Shown: positions 1-7,668, counted from the first letter of the stretch. The stretch: 23,539 bases of DNA from an uncultured Oscillospiraceae bacterium (GCA_900544375.1 UQUZ01000042.1:1-23539), one strand, 5' to 3'. Numbers and translations are program-made. The notes: generated from the letters alone by a model not told the origin.

Positions 1-726
1 GCAGCTGAGCATGGTTGCGAGCAGCGTCAACAGCATCGGCGTATTCTGGAAGGCAAGATATACAATCTTTTTGACCGGCAGTTTCTCTTCTTTGACGGGT
101 TGGATACGCTCCTTTGCATTTCGGTAAACAGCAAAGAGCGCACACATACCGAACAGGCCGATCAAGGCTGCAAAGCCGAAATACCCGTTGCGCTCGCCAA
201 AGCGGTCCGCAAGCATCGGTACGACCAGCATCGGGATGACACTGCCCACCGAGCCGACTGTAACAGCCAGGGAAAGCGTTTTCGCCCGCTCGTTCGCATT
301 CGGCGTCGTTACGGAGATCAGGCTCCAGAGCGGCACATCGGTGATGGTATAGAGGGTGTCAAACACAAAATAGGTCACAGCTGCAAAAACGACCTTCCAT
401 GTGGTTGACAAATTCGGCGCCGCGAACAGGAGCGCCGTAAATACTCCCATCGGAATGGCAAAATAAAAGAAATATTTTCGCATGCGCCCATGCTTCCCCA
501 TTCTGGTGCGGTCAATAAGAATCCCCATCACGGGATCGTTAACCGTATCCCAGATGCGGGCGGCCCCCATGAGCACAGGCACTGCAGCCATGGGCAGCAG
601 AAATACATCTGTATAAAAATAGAGCAAATAGGAGGCGATCATGCTGGATACAACATAGCTGTTAACGCTTGCAAAGCTGATAGACAGCTTCTCCCGGAAG
701 GTGACATAACGTTTTTGGTTATCCAA
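1..726 (-). CDS. GPH-family sugar:cation symporter (MFS_2), 3'-truncated by window
   Basis: This is a polytopic membrane transporter of the glycoside-pentoside-hexuronide:cation symporter type, which moves a glycoside or sugar with Na+ or H+. The 242 visible residues begin LDNQKRYVTFREKLS. They carry the family signature ARIWDTVNDPVMG followed by DRTRMGKHGRMRKY in the first cytoplasmic loop, and about six hydrophobic segments. The C-terminal half lies beyond base 1. The start is a TTG at 726-724 with AGGAGG nine bases upstream; there is no ATG in frame before it. The start overlaps the end of the phospholipase C gene by eight bases, so the two are probably translationally coupled. The family call is firm. 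The substrate cannot be read from this portion, although coupling to a phospholipase raises a phosphodiester or glycerol-linked substrate as one possibility (inference). Confidence 0.85.
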   Translation of the reverse strand, partial: MDNQKRYVTFREKLSISFASVNSYVVSSMIASYLLYFYTDVFLLPMAAVPVLMGAARIWDTVNDPVMGILIDRTRMGKHGRMRKYFFYFAIPMGVFTALLFAAPNLSTTWKVVFAAVTYFVFDTLYTITDVPLWSLISVTTPNANERAKTLSLAVTVGSVGSVIPMLVVPMLADRFGERNGYFGFAALIGLFGMCALFAVYRNAKERIQPVKEEKLPVKKIVYLAFQNTPMLLTLLATMLSC

Positions 727-1639
727 CGTGAAGCACCTCCTCTTCCCCCGCGTAATATCCGAAATCAAAATCGCGCGTGATCAGCAGGGAATCCGCCGCG
801 CTTTCACCGTGGTATACCATAGAGATCAGCGCATGCGCCTCCCCCGCCGCACGTAGAAGGATATCCTCCACGCTGTGGCGGTAGAGGCCGTCCGGATGGC
901 GCGGATCGCGCCACGCCCGACGTTCTTCATTGAGGATTCCGGCACATGGATGATCGCGTTTGAGCTTCGTTGAGAGATCATATCCGCCTGGAATCAAGCC
1001 GCTAACCGCTTTGGCAATCGGTTTTGTAAAACTTGTCCCGTGCAGTTGAAGAAAAGTGAGCACTGGAATCGCAGCGACTGCACTCGTGATCTGTGAAAGC
1101 GACACCGTTTCATGAAACAGGGAAGCAATGATTTTGCGCCATACCTCTGCAATTGCCTGCGTTTCTTCTGCATTCAGCCGGAGAAATCCAGTCCGAAACG
1201 CAGAGATCGGCTTGCCGATCTGCTTATGGTACAGGGCGATATCAATTTCCGTCTCACATTGCCCGTGTAAACTGGCATTGCTTCCCGAGCCCGCATGCGC
1301 ACCCACAAAGCTCTCCACATACGGGTGCAGGTATTTATCCGCGCAGTAATGCGAGATTAGCCCCGCATACCAGGAAAACAGGAGCTTCCTGTGTTTGCCA
1401 GCCGTATTGATCTCCGCCTGTGCAACGCGGAACATAGCCGCAACGTCCACATCCACCTGCAAACGATCTCCGTATCCCGTCAGGCTTTTGGACCCGGGCA
1501 AAAGGCTATAATAAAAAATATCCGGCCCCATATTCCCCAAGAAAAATGCAGGCATATGCAGACCGAGCTCCGGCTCACGCTCAGCCAGCCGGCATCGAAG
1601 GACCTTGCCGGCAGCCATATGTGTAATCATATCACCCAT
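719..1639 (-). CDS. zinc-dependent phospholipase C family protein
   Basis: The 306-aa product belongs to the zinc-dependent phospholipase C/S1-P1 nuclease-like all-helical family, whose members bind metals through scattered His/Asp residues and hydrolyse phosphodiesters or lipids. Visible ligands include H7 in MITHM, GNMGPD (D40), HYCADKYLHP (H97, D101, H105) and HGQCETEID (H125, E129). No signal peptide is evident, unlike secreted clostridial alpha-toxins. The protein is therefore probably cytoplasmic and of the housekeeping or unknown-substrate subtype common in gut Clostridia. AAGGAGG lies upstream of the ATG. A TATCAT -10 candidate and an 11-bp periodic TTAA array lie upstream, which suggests phosphate control. 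The downstream symporter overlaps its stop codon. The family assignment is secure; the substrate is unknown. Confidence 0.85.
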   Translation of the reverse strand: MGDMITHMAAGKVLRCRLAEREPELGLHMPAFFLGNMGPDIFYYSLLPGSKSLTGYGDRLQVDVDVAAMFRVAQAEINTAGKHRKLLFSWYAGLISHYCADKYLHPYVESFVGAHAGSGSNASLHGQCETEIDIALYHKQIGKPISAFRTGFLRLNAEETQAIAEVWRKIIASLFHETVSLSQITSAVAAIPVLTFLQLHGTSFTKPIAKAVSGLIPGGYDLSTKLKRDHPCAGILNEERRAWRDPRHPDGLYRHSVEDILLRAAGEAHALISMVYHGESAADSLLITRDFDFGYYAGEEEVLHVG

Positions 1640-1671
1640 TCAAAAAGCGCCTCCTTATCATTTGCCTCTTC

Positions 1672-1726
1672 ATGATAACAAAAACAGGTAAAGAAAGGAT
1701 TAATCCTGCCTTAAAGGCACGTTAAA
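1672..1726 (-). promoter_or_regulatory. Pho-box-like direct repeats and -10 ahead of phospholipase C
   Basis: On the minus strand, TTTAAC (1726-1721), TTTAAG (1715-1710), ATTAAT (1704-1699) and CTTTAC (1693-1688) recur every 11 bases. They are followed ten bases later by TATCAT (1677-1672), a 5/6 match to a sigma-A -10. There is no good -35. B. subtilis PhoP boxes are TT-rich hexamers repeated at 11-bp spacing ahead of promoters lacking a -35, so the layout fits an activator site. Assignment to PhoP is inference. Confidence 0.5.
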
Positions 1727-1758
1727 GCGCGAGAAAAAAGATTAAAATTGGGTAAAGA

Positions 1759-2628
1759 TTAAATGCGCTTTTGAAAGTTCCCCTCCACCAAAACGTCTTC
1801 ATTGATGAGAATAAATGCCGCAGGGTCTTTTTGCAGCACTGCCTTTTTGAGTGTAAGGGATTCCTTTTTGGTTACAACGGTCAATAAAATATTCGTCTTT
1901 TCCTGGGTATATCCTCCGCTGCCCTCCCACTGCGTAACACCTCGATGCACTGTATCAAAAATAAGTTTCTCCAGCTCCGGCTGTTTTGTAATAATCAGGC
2001 AACTGCGCATGATGCTCTGTAGATGTACCTTATCAAGCACAACCGCTGTCACAGCGCTATAAATAACTGAATACACTACCGTCTCCCAGTCAGTCATCAA
2101 AAGACATGCAGTGTAAACAAAAGCGTTGAGCAACACAAGCAGCTTGCCCACACTAAATTTTGGATTGCGCGAGGTGAAATAAACGCCCAAAATCTCCTCA
2201 CCGCCTCCGCTGCCGCCGGAGAGCAGCGTCATCCCCGCACCGACGCCCGCAAAAAAACCACCGGCCAGGCAGGCTGTCAGACGATCTGCCAGAAGCGGAG
2301 CCTCTGGGATTGGAATAAGCGTCAGAAACAGCGTGTAGCAGGGCACACAAAGCATCGTTTTGATGAAAAATCCCCTATCCAAGTGGTAGGCAAGGAACAG
2401 CAACGGCAGGTTGATTAAAAAATAAAAAATACCGGCCCAATCGATGTCTGGGAGCGTAAAATAAAAAATCATTTTGATGAGGTATTGTAACAGCTGTGCA
2501 ATGCCGAGAAACCCACCGTTGAACAATCCCGCCGGTACAATAAGCCAGTTCAGAGCACAGGAAAACAAAAGCGACCCGGTTACCAGCAGCAGAATGTCCT
2601 TTCCGGTCAGATATCGTGTCCATTTCAT
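1759..2628 (-). CDS. YitT family membrane protein (DUF161 + DUF2179)
   Basis: The 289-aa product has five to six hydrophobic segments at the N-terminus, including ILLLVTGSLLFSCALNWLIV near residues 11-30, and the Gly-rich TLLSGGSGGGEEILG loop. A soluble C-terminal DUF2179 domain follows (about residues 200-285, SGGYTQEKTNILLTVV). This is the standard two-domain architecture and length of the YitT family, whose transport or sensing role is not established. I chose ATG 2628 because AAGGGAGC precedes it by seven bases. An in-frame ATG at 2670 has no ribosome binding site and lies inside the promoter repeats. It runs in the same direction as the phospholipase gene with 119 bases between them, but each unit has its own upstream repeat array. 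Confidence 0.88.
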   Translation of the reverse strand: MKWTRYLTGKDILLLVTGSLLFSCALNWLIVPAGLFNGGFLGIAQLLQYLIKMIFYFTLPDIDWAGIFYFLINLPLLFLAYHLDRGFFIKTMLCVPCYTLFLTLIPIPEAPLLADRLTACLAGGFFAGVGAGMTLLSGGSGGGEEILGVYFTSRNPKFSVGKLLVLLNAFVYTACLLMTDWETVVYSVIYSAVTAVVLDKVHLQSIMRSCLIITKQPELEKLIFDTVHRGVTQWEGSGGYTQEKTNILLTVVTKKESLTLKKAVLQKDPAAFILINEDVLVEGNFQKRI

Positions 2629-2667
2629 AAAAAGCTCCCTTTTCGTCAGATATTCAGAAAAAGCATA

Positions 2668-2706
2668 CACAAAACGTGTTAAAAGAACATTAAAAACATC
2701 TTAAAA
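2668..2706 (-). promoter_or_regulatory. Pho-box-like 11-bp direct repeats ahead of yitT-like gene
   Basis: On the minus strand, three identical TTTTAA hexamers begin at 2706, 2695 and 2684, exactly 11 bases apart. A degenerate fourth copy, TTTGTG, begins at 2673. Weak -10 candidates follow (TATGCT 2667-2662, or TATCTG nearer the gene). The spacing equals one helical turn, as in tandem response-regulator sites, and matches the array in front of the neighbouring phospholipase gene. The binding protein is not in this window. Confidence 0.5.
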
Positions 2707-2977
2707 TTGTTTTTGAGATAGGTGATCGGAATGGCTCCGATGAAAGCTTTCCTTTAAAAATCCGATTGCTATCTTTCGATAAATATCCGAAGATGAAAAG
2801 GCCGTCCAGCATGGCCTGCAAAATGAAAAACAAAAAAATGGGCAGGGCCATTCTCATCCCAATACGGGCAGATAACGCACACACAAGCCTTATCCCCCGC
2901 ATATTCTGAATTGGGGTGTAGTTTCCCCAACCAGACGCCCTCTATCAGGGCGCCACTAAATATCGGGAGAGAGAGCT
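2707..2977. other. non-coding interval with two hairpins before the Cys-rich gene
   Basis: No convincing gene lies here. The right end holds two consecutive hairpins on the plus strand: TTGGGG/CCCCAA (2911-2916 with 2925-2930) and CGCCCT/AGGGCG (2936-2941 with 2947-2952). They lie 25-65 bases ahead of the cysteine-rich reading frame and could form its 5' leader. I do not recognise them as a known riboswitch class, and I see no clear promoter. Confidence 0.35.
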
Positions 2978-3145
2978 ATGTGCAACTGTAATAATCATGG
3001 CAGGCAAGGCGCCGCCCGCTCGGGCTGTTCCTGCACACGCGACGACTGCAGATCCATCTCCGCTGCTTGGCAGGCCTATTATGGAGTCTGCCCATGCAGC
3101 CAGACGATGAACCGCCACAGCGGCTGCGAAGAATGCTGCCGCTGA
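2978..3145 (+). CDS. small cysteine-rich protein, 55 aa
   Basis: This is a short reading frame starting MCNCNNHGRQG and ending SGCEECCR. It has ten cysteines in 55 residues (2, 4, 17, 19, 24, 38, 40, 50, 53, 54), arranged as CxC, CxC...C, CPC and CxxCC. The pattern suggests metal binding or an Fe-S or disulfide mini-protein, but I do not recognise the family. A purine-rich GGGAGAGAGAG just before the ATG can serve as ribosome binding site. There is no signal peptide or membrane segment. It stands alone on the plus strand between two minus-strand units, and the terminator of the CDP-glycerol transferase lies against its stop codon. Regular cysteine spacing and a plausible ribosome binding site favour a real gene; its shortness keeps confidence moderate. 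Confidence 0.55.
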   Translation: MCNCNNHGRQGAARSGCSCTRDDCRSISAAWQAYYGVCPCSQTMNRHSGCEECCR

Positions 3146-3175
3146 TAAAAAATACCGTCCCCGCAGAGGGGACGG
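3145..3175 (-). terminator. intrinsic terminator of the CDP-glycerol transferase gene
   Basis: Arms CCGTCCCC (3155-3162) and GGGGACGG (3168-3175) form an 8-bp GC-rich stem with a five-base loop. On the minus strand the stem is followed by TATTTTTTATC, so it terminates leftward transcription. The T-tract reaches the stop codon of the small Cys-rich gene. Confidence 0.75.
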
Positions 3176-3282
3176 CTACTTAACACAGGGAACACAGGGG
3201 GGCACAGCGTCAATTTTCCAAAGGACATAACCATCGATCCATATAAAATAAAACGGGTATCTGCCCCATCTGAAGCCCTTTC

Positions 3283-4404
3283 TTATGGTATATAGCTACG
3301 AATCAGCTCCGCAACACGCTCAGAGGCATGTCCGTCACACGCGCCGAGCTGAGCGGCGCGAAAGGCGGCAAGTTGTTCAAGCGGCGGATGCTGGCAGACC
3401 TCCCGCATAACGCCTGGCAGAGCCTCCGCGCGGAGCACGGTTGGGCCCGGCAGATCCTCCGGATAGACAAGGTAAAAATTACGCTCATACGTATCGAGGT
3501 CCGGGCAGTAAAACACAAGCGGCAGCCCGCACAGGAGCGCATCATAAATAACGGAGGAATAATCCGTCACCACCAAGGAGGCCACCGTTAGCAGCCGCGG
3601 TGTCGGCTCGTCCGTTGCATCCACAATGTGCCGGAACGGCCGATCGCCGAGGAAGGACTCCTTCATGATCGGATGGCGGCGAATGACGAACAGCTCATCG
3701 TCTGCCAGAGCATCATCTAACGCCTCCCAGTCGATCTGCGGATCATATGCACAGGGCTTTCCATTCTGCTCCCGGAATGTGGGTGTATAGAGATATATGC
3801 GTTTCCCCCGCATCTCCGGGCGGCGTGTGAGCAGTTCTTCCCGCAGGGAGCAGCACGTTTCTTCCCGGAGCAGCGCATCTGTACGGGGCGTGCCGAGCGG
3901 CAGGACCCGGTCGATACCGATCCCGAACGCCTGCGCATAAAAAGGGCGCACCTGCTCGGAGCTGACACACACGGCCGCATATTGGCAGTGAGTCAGCTTC
4001 TCCTCCTGCGGGGTTAAAAGAGACGGGGCATCCAGCCCAAAGCGCTTGAACGCGCCGCAGGCATGCCAAATCTGCACCACCTTCTGCCCCGCGCGCAGCC
4101 TTGTATGGCGGAGATAGCGCAGATAATCATCCGTGACGATCACACGGCTGGTCAAAAGATAATAATAAATTTTCGGCTTGAGCAGCACCGGGTGAGGAAG
4201 CATCCGGGCCACCACCACCTTTTGCACATCCCCCAGCGCATCGTAAACGCAACGGCTATTTTCCAGCAGCTTCCCATCAGCGCGGATGGAATAAAAAAAG
4301 ACGCGATTTTGAATGGGCAGCCGGGAGAACACCGCCTTCAGCAGCAAATTGCAACGCTCCAGCACCCATCTTTTCCCCAGGCTCAGGTATTTTCTCAGCG
4401 GCAT
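3283..4404 (-). CDS. CDP-glycerol glycerophosphotransferase family protein (TagB/TagF-like)
   Basis: The 373-aa product belongs to the glycosyl/glycerophosphotransferase family that builds poly(glycerol-phosphate) wall polymers from CDP-glycerol at the inner membrane face. Motifs in order are IWHACGAFKRFG (about 112-123), LGTPRTD (170-176), YTPTFRE (206-212), RRHP (242-245, family phosphate/substrate His) and TDYSSVIYD...GLPLVFY (280-298, nucleotide site). An amphipathic N-terminus may bind the membrane. I start at ATG 4404 because AAAGGGGAG lies nine bases before it. Longer in-frame starts (4437, 4473) overlap a perfect promoter and cannot be on the transcript. No other teichoic acid genes are in view, so it may modify a capsule or wall glycopolymer instead of making the main chain. 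Confidence 0.88.
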   Translation of the reverse strand: MPLRKYLSLGKRWVLERCNLLLKAVFSRLPIQNRVFFYSIRADGKLLENSRCVYDALGDVQKVVVARMLPHPVLLKPKIYYYLLTSRVIVTDDYLRYLRHTRLRAGQKVVQIWHACGAFKRFGLDAPSLLTPQEEKLTHCQYAAVCVSSEQVRPFYAQAFGIGIDRVLPLGTPRTDALLREETCCSLREELLTRRPEMRGKRIYLYTPTFREQNGKPCAYDPQIDWEALDDALADDELFVIRRHPIMKESFLGDRPFRHIVDATDEPTPRLLTVASLVVTDYSSVIYDALLCGLPLVFYCPDLDTYERNFYLVYPEDLPGPTVLRAEALPGVMREVCQHPPLEQLAAFRAAQLGACDGHASERVAELIRSYIP

Positions 4405-4432
4405 CCGTTTCGTCTCCCCTTTCTTCCTCTTC

Positions 4433-4461
4433 ATCATACCCAACCAGGAAAACCTTGTCAA
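4433..4461 (-). promoter_or_regulatory. consensus sigma-A promoter for the CDP-glycerol transferase gene
   Basis: On the minus strand the -35 is TTGACA (4461-4456), the spacer is 17 bases, and the -10 is TATGAT (4438-4433). A start near 4426 gives a leader of about 22 bases and excludes the upstream in-frame ATGs. Confidence 0.85.
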
Positions 4462-4491
4462 GGCGCATCGCATGACGCCGCGTGGTTTTCC

Positions 4492-4520
4492 TTGTATTCG
4501 GGGGATACTTATATTATAAT
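4492..4520 (+). promoter_or_regulatory. sigma-A promoter for lemA-TPM operon
   Basis: The -35 is TTGTAT (4492-4497), the spacer is 17 bases, and the -10 is TATAAT (4515-4520). It is divergent from the CDP-glycerol transferase promoter with 30 bases between the -35 elements, and leaves a leader of about 100 bases before lemA. Confidence 0.75.
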
Positions 4521-4626
4521 GATCTCATAGCCTGCAAACCGGCAGCATCCGGCTGCCGGGCTTCGCAGAGCTAGAATATATGTGGAAAGCAGCGGCCTTT
4601 GCCCGCTGTGAAAGGAAGACAGAGCT

Positions 4627-5205
4627 ATGAACAAACGGTTGAAACCCTGGCATATCATCCTCATTGTCGTGGCGGTGCTCGCAGTGGCGCTCGTTGGCTA
4701 CACGGTCAAAAGCTACAACGGCCTCGTCACTTTGAAGCAGGAGGTCACGCAGAAGGAATCGGATATCCAGACCACTTTGCAACGCCGTGCCGACCTGATC
4801 CCCAATTTGGTCAACACCGTCAAGGGCTATGCGTCGCATGAGGAATCCATCATGAAAGAAGTCAGCGATGCACGCGCAGCGCTCGTAGGCGCAAACAACA
4901 CGGGCGACCAGCTCGCTGCGAACGAGCAGATGACCTCTGCGCTGAATCGCCTGCTGGCAATCGCAGAAAACTATCCGGACCTGAAGGCAAATACAAACTT
5001 CATCCAGCTTCAAGACGAGCTTTCAGGGACGGAAAACCGCATTACCCAAGCGCGGCGCGCCTATAATGATGCGGTAAAAACCTATAATACAAAGATTCAA
5101 CGTTTCCCCACCTCTTTGATTGCAGGAATTTTCAATTTCGAAGCATTTGATTATTTCCAGGCAAACGAAGGCGCGCAGGAGGTTCCGTCCGTCAATTTCG
5201 ATTGA
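4627..5205 (+). CDS. lemA: LemA family protein
   Basis: The 192-aa product is a LemA-family membrane protein. It has a short cytoplasmic N-terminus, one membrane segment (about 9-27, IILIVVAVLAVALVGYTV) and a long helical domain. The hallmark RRADLIPNLVNTVKGYASHE is at about 53-72, with LAIAENYPDLKAN and ELSGTENRITQARRAYNDAV later. The length is normal for the family. An AAAGGAAG ribosome binding site precedes the ATG. LemA commonly pairs with a TPM-domain protein, as it does here 39 bases downstream, so the two probably work together at the cell envelope. The molecular function of LemA is not settled. Confidence 0.93.
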   Translation: MNKRLKPWHIILIVVAVLAVALVGYTVKSYNGLVTLKQEVTQKESDIQTTLQRRADLIPNLVNTVKGYASHEESIMKEVSDARAALVGANNTGDQLAANEQMTSALNRLLAIAENYPDLKANTNFIQLQDELSGTENRITQARRAYNDAVKTYNTKIQRFPTSLIAGIFNFEAFDYFQANEGAQEVPSVNFD

Positions 5206-5244
5206 TTGTGGGGCTATGTGGGCGATGTATAAAGGAGGTACGGG

Positions 5245-6084
5245 GTGAACAACGTTCAGCGGATTTTGAAAAGAGTCCTAGCCTGCACCGCCGCGATTGT
5301 TTTGGCTGTGACGCTCTGCCTGGCGGCTGCGGCGGAGGTTGCTTATCAACCCACCGCGCAGTTTTTTGTGAATGATTTTGCGGATGTGCTCTCAGCGCAG
5401 ACAGAGCAAGAGATCGTGGAACTCGGCAGGGCGCTGCAACAGCAGACGGGGGCGCAGGCCGTTGCCGTAACGGTGCCCTCCCTTGGCGGGCAAAGCGTGG
5501 AGGATTATGCCATTGACCTGGCAAACAGCTGGGGCATTGGCCAGGCAGAGGAAGACAATGGCGTGCTCATCTTGATCGCCGTGGAGGAACGAAAGCTTCG
5601 CGTGGAAGTGGGGCTTGGGCTCGAAGGAGCCCTGCCGGATGGCAAAACAGGGCGCATCATGGATGAATACATGACGCCCTCCCTGCGGCAAAACGACTAT
5701 TCCACAGGCATGTTGGAGGGTTATAAGGCGGTCGCGTCCCAAATTTATCAGGAATACGGGATTGAAGCCCCAGAGCTTTCTGGTTACGAGGCTTCCAACA
5801 ACCAAAATACTGGAAACAGACAGGATATTCCCACTGTGTTAACCTTGATTTCACCGATTGCACTTGTGATCCTTCTGCTGATCCTGCGGCTCGTTTCCCA
5901 CGGGCGAGGATTTCCGTTCTTCTGGTTCTTCGGCGGGCCGCGAGGGCCACGCGGAGGCGGCGGAAACGACACCTTCGGCGGCGGTTTTTCCGGCGGAATC
6001 GGCGGGGGCGGATTTGGCGGAGGCGGCGGTTTTTCCGGCGGGGGTGGCAGCTTCGGCGGGGGCGGCGGCTCCAGAGGATTTTAA
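5245..6084 (+). CDS. TPM domain membrane protein with Gly-rich tail (YgcG-like)
   Basis: The 279-aa product starts at GTG 5245 with AAAGGAGGT five bases upstream. It has a signal peptide (hydrophobic ACTAAIVLAVTLCLAAAAE, about 13-32). The TPM domain (about 37-170) has the FVNDFADVLS opening, NGVLILIAVEERKLRVEVG and LPDGKTGRIMDEYM. A membrane segment at about 195-217 and a tail of Gly/Phe/Ser repeats ending in GGGGGSRGF follow. This is the usual order of YgcG-type proteins, in which the TPM domain faces outside and the Gly-rich tail lies in the cytoplasm. TPM domains bind metal and some have phosphatase activity; the role here is unknown. It is cotranscribed with lemA and ends at a strong bidirectional terminator. 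Confidence 0.9.
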   Translation: MNNVQRILKRVLACTAAIVLAVTLCLAAAAEVAYQPTAQFFVNDFADVLSAQTEQEIVELGRALQQQTGAQAVAVTVPSLGGQSVEDYAIDLANSWGIGQAEEDNGVLILIAVEERKLRVEVGLGLEGALPDGKTGRIMDEYMTPSLRQNDYSTGMLEGYKAVASQIYQEYGIEAPELSGYEASNNQNTGNRQDIPTVLTLISPIALVILLLILRLVSHGRGFPFFWFFGGPRGPRGGGGNDTFGGGFSGGIGGGGFGGGGGFSGGGGSFGGGGGSRGF

Positions 6085-6097
6085 ATCCGCGCTAAAA

Positions 6098-6149
6098 AAA
6101 AGAAACATGGGCTGTTGCAAAGCATTTTGCAACAGCCCATGTTTCTTTT
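6098..6149. terminator. bidirectional terminator, perfect 24-bp stem
   Basis: Arms 6098-6121 and 6126-6149 are perfectly complementary over 24 bases with a GCAT loop. The outer ends are A-rich on the left and T-rich on the right, so it can terminate the lemA-TPM transcript rightward and the epimerase transcript leftward. Confidence 0.9.
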
Positions 6150-6174
6150 CTTACTCCCGGTGCACCTCCGGCGG

Positions 6175-7668
6175 TCAATCTTCCATACCGTCAAAAATGC
6201 TATCGTCATAGTAGTTATTTTCGTTGGGGTCATGCAGTGGGTACCATACCTGTGCAAAAAACGGATTGACCCTTGCTATCGCATCGTAATTCCATGGAGA
6301 CGGCAGGCAGTCCGGACACCAATGCCCACCCTTCAATGCCAGATTGGGGGACATCTCAAACTCATGCCCCAACGCACAGCGCCATTTCAGCGGTGTGAAG
6401 AGATCGCCCTTGACCATTGTATTCGACAAGCATTCCCCGCCGCGGAACTCCGCCGCCCGAATCATATCCTCTAGGTCGAGGCTTGCCTCCGGCTTTGTCT
6501 CATCATATCCATGATCCAAAAAGGAGGGCTCCATACTCGGCGTTTCCACCTTGAATTCCTTCCATGAGCCGATCTTTTTCCAGTTCTCATGGCTGCCATA
6601 ATAAGCGGTCACACGGGGCGTGATGTTATTTTTAATCCACGTCTGCGTTCCATACTTTTCCTTATAAGCCATCTTGATCATGCCGGCCTTTTTAATCAGT
6701 CCGCTCGGAATCACCTTCGCCAGCTTATAGTAGCCCGGCACATGCTGAGAAAGCTGCGCAAAATATTCCTTGATGGGCACATTGTGACGGAAGTGCAGGT
6801 AATCATCAAGCGTATCGGAATCTGTAAACCAATGGCCGTGGAAATTACGCAGTGTAAACCAATTTGGCTCAAAAATCTTTTTGGGAGAATCCAGGCCGAT
6901 TGCCCGCAGGAGATAAACTTCGAACTCATAATTTGTGATGCGGTATTCCGCACCGCTACCGATGTTGTAAAACCTTCTCCAAAAGCTTTCCGGCACATCA
7001 TCGCCACATACATTTGCAAGCAGTAGGCCGGAATCCTCAATTGTCGCCCATTCCAGCACACCGTTGATCGGCACATGATACATGATCGGATCAAAATTTT
7101 TGAGAATCCCCGGATAGAGGATGCCCGTCTGCCGCAGGGAAACCCAGTGCTTCAGGCCAGATTCAGCCACCTTTGCCTCGGCGATCGTTTTGCTGATTGC
7201 ATAGTGATCGTAAACACTAATCTTGATCGGATCGCCCGTGCGGCCCCAGTGGATGGGCGGATTGCGGTCACCCGTTTGGGCGACGGTGCCGATATAGACG
7301 AGCTTGACCGCATCCGGATCGGGCTGTGCCTTGATCGCACGAATGATATTCTCAATCGCGCCGATATTGGTTTTCATCGTGCGCTTTGGGAAGTAATCCG
7401 CCGCGGGGGAGACCATCCCGCCCACATGAAGGATATAATCTGCACCGGTTACGCACGCGAGCACATCCTCATAGTTTGTGAGATCGCCCCAGACGAGCTT
7501 CACGCTCGGATCGTTGGCATAGAATTTGAATTTTTCCCTGTTTTTGTCGCTACCGCGGTTGAGCAGCACCAGATTGAATTGATCTTTTCTCTGATAAAGC
7601 TCTTGGAACCCGGCAAACCCCATATTGCCGGATGCACCAGTTAAAAATACCGTTTTCTTCTCAGACAA
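6175..7668 (-). CDS. NAD-dependent epimerase/dehydratase with C-terminal zinc ribbon
   Basis: The 497-aa product is an extended short-chain dehydrogenase/reductase. The NAD-binding TGASGNMG is near residues 10-17, an acidic DLTNYEDV follows strand 3, and the catalytic YAISK tyrosine/lysine pair follows VYIGTVAQTGDR. Family epimerases are usually 300-350 aa. The extra C-terminal part holds a zinc-ribbon-like module at about 413-454 with C413, C431 in WRCALGHE, H435, and C451/C454 in WCPDC. The start is TTG 7668: GGAGG lies eight bases upstream, while the longer in-frame TTG at 7716 lies inside a structured RNA and lacks a ribosome binding site. The substrate is unknown; nucleotide-sugar or steroid/aldehyde substrates are all possible. 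It shares the terminator at 6098-6149 with the opposing TPM gene. Confidence 0.85.
   Translation of the reverse strand: MSEKKTVFLTGASGNMGFAGFQELYQRKDQFNLVLLNRGSDKNREKFKFYANDPSVKLVWGDLTNYEDVLACVTGADYILHVGGMVSPAADYFPKRTMKTNIGAIENIIRAIKAQPDPDAVKLVYIGTVAQTGDRNPPIHWGRTGDPIKISVYDHYAISKTIAEAKVAESGLKHWVSLRQTGILYPGILKNFDPIMYHVPINGVLEWATIEDSGLLLANVCGDDVPESFWRRFYNIGSGAEYRITNYEFEVYLLRAIGLDSPKKIFEPNWFTLRNFHGHWFTDSDTLDDYLHFRHNVPIKEYFAQLSQHVPGYYKLAKVIPSGLIKKAGMIKMAYKEKYGTQTWIKNNITPRVTAYYGSHENWKKIGSWKEFKVETPSMEPSFLDHGYDETKPEASLDLEDMIRAAEFRGGECLSNTMVKGDLFTPLKWRCALGHEFEMSPNLALKGGHWCPDCLPSPWNYDAIARVNPFFAQVWYPLHDPNENNYYDDSIFDGMED

Noticed and set aside
2690..2902. 70-codon leftward frame with a hydrophobic stretch
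   Set aside because: No ribosome binding site at its ATG, overlaps the 11-bp repeat array, and composition looks random outside one hydrophobic run.
4063..4530. 155-codon rightward frame opposite the CDP-glycerol transferase
   Set aside because: It is a shadow of the real gene, lacking a ribosome binding site and crossing both divergent promoters.
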